NCBI RefSeq assembly: GCF_009828055.1
Contig: NZ_WTYB01000001.1
Coordinates: 821,183-885,182 of the forward strand
Source of the DNA: Erythrobacter ramosus
GTDB lineage: Bacteria; Pseudomonadota; Alphaproteobacteria; Sphingomonadales; Sphingomonadaceae
DNA: 64,000 bases
Reading direction: 5' to 3'
In this document: in pieces, positions 63,592 through 64,000 of the stretch
Numbering within the stretch: the stretch's first letter is position 1
How the letters are laid out: every line of letters starts with the position of its first letter
Position numbers and translations under genes: made by a program
Notes under the pieces: generated by a model
What the model was told of the DNA's origin: nothing
Seen by the model: only the letters and a program-made list of their open reading frames with translations
Database searches by the model: none

Positions 63592-64000
63592 TCACGCGGC
63601 GACAGCCTCGGCGGTGAAGCGGGCCTTGACCGTGCGCTTGTCGATCTTCTGGGTGCCGAGGCGCGGCAGGGCCTCGCTGGTGAACCAGATGTGCTGTTCG
63701 AGCGGCACCTTGAAGGGCGCAATCCGTTCGAGCAGGAACGCGCGCAGTTCGGCAGGCGTGATCGCCGGATGGCCGTCCTTCATCGCATAGACCGCCGCTG
63801 GCACCTCGCCGAAGCGTTCGTCCGGCAGGCCGAACACCGAACATTCGCCGACATCGTCATGGGCGTAGATCGCGTCCTCAACTTCTATGCACGAGATGTT
63901 CTCACCGCCGCGGATGATGATGTCCTTCTTGCGGTCGACGATGAACAGGTAGGCGTCTTCGTCGAGATAGCCGAGGTCGCCGGTGCGGAAGTAGCCATTG
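63592..64000 (-). CDS. Acyl-CoA synthetase / AMP-binding enzyme (5' end outside window)
   Basis: Only the C-terminal 135 residues are visible. The hinge motif YFRTGDLGYLDEDAYLFIVD, then RKKDIIIRGGENISCIEVED, and the catalytic Lys region LPRLGTQKIDKRTVK define the adenylate-forming family. It activates a carboxylic acid to its CoA ester; the substrate pocket is outside the window. It may be cotranscribed with glnD. Confidence 0.93.
   Translation of the reverse strand, partial: NGYFRTGDLGYLDEDAYLFIVDRKKDIIIRGGENISCIEVEDAIYAHDDVGECSVFGLPDERFGEVPAAVYAMKDGHPAITPAELRAFLLERIAPFKVPLEQHIWFTSEALPRLGTQKIDKRTVKARFTAEAVAA

Overview
The window is GC-rich, gene-dense bacterial chromosome. Gene content points to an alphaproteobacterium of the Sphingomonadales, most likely the Erythrobacteraceae (inference from family content, not a database match). 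The clues are a SUF-only Fe-S operon headed by an Rrf2 regulator, two large TonB-dependent receptors, M13 and S9 peptidases, an intracellular PHB depolymerase, a fused PabB-PabC, the EI24/adenosine-kinase neighbourhood, and short inverted-repeat elements of the 'VTPAQAGAQ / PGLDPG' type in junctions between genes. I found no rRNA, tRNA, IS element, prophage or CRISPR. Two genes run off the edges: gamma-glutamyltransferase on the left and an acyl-CoA synthetase on the right.

Layout. 1-2.7 kb: leftward ggt and pyrD. 2.8-3.9 kb: a terminator-ended leader or small RNA, then an AraC-type regulator. 3.9-11.6 kb: an 11-gene suf operon, rrf2-sufB-DUF559-hyp-sufC-hyp-sufD-sufS-sufT-GNAT-sufA, nearly every junction overlapping by 1-4 nt. 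A perfect 10-bp inverted repeat sits just after the predicted -10 box. 11.6-20 kb: internally repeated hypothetical protein, lipoprotein, EI24 membrane protein, adenosine kinase, membrane protein, cytochrome c lipoprotein, PHB depolymerase and an ABC exporter. 20-25.3 kb: M13 peptidase, UppP, phenylalanine hydroxylase, PPK2. 25.3-29.8 kb: a leftward acyl-CoA catabolic operon (acyl-CoA dehydrogenase, class III CoA-transferase, thiolase, MaoC-like dehydratase). 29.8-39.3 kb: lipoproteins, beta-helix protein, ribA, xthA, alkaline phosphatase, a structured noncoding stretch, lolA, rpmG, arfB, rluA-type synthase, pabBC. 39.4-46.7 kb: HerA-like ATPase, cupin/VOC pair, aminopeptidase P, oligopeptidase B, thioesterase. 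46.7-51.6 kb: membrane diguanylate cyclase, PstS with an upstream Pho-box-like site, DUF2157/GDYXXLXY pair. 51.6-64 kb: TonB receptor, ftsK, thiamine-phosphate-synthase-like gene, yggS, hypothetical, second TonB receptor, glnD, acyl-CoA synthetase.

Most of this is core metabolism and envelope function. The least explained features are the passenger genes and the repeat-derived mini-ORF inside the suf operon, the leader before the AraC gene, and the structured stretch downstream of lolA. No clear new defence or mobile system is visible. The long antisense frames opposite real genes look like high-GC shadows.
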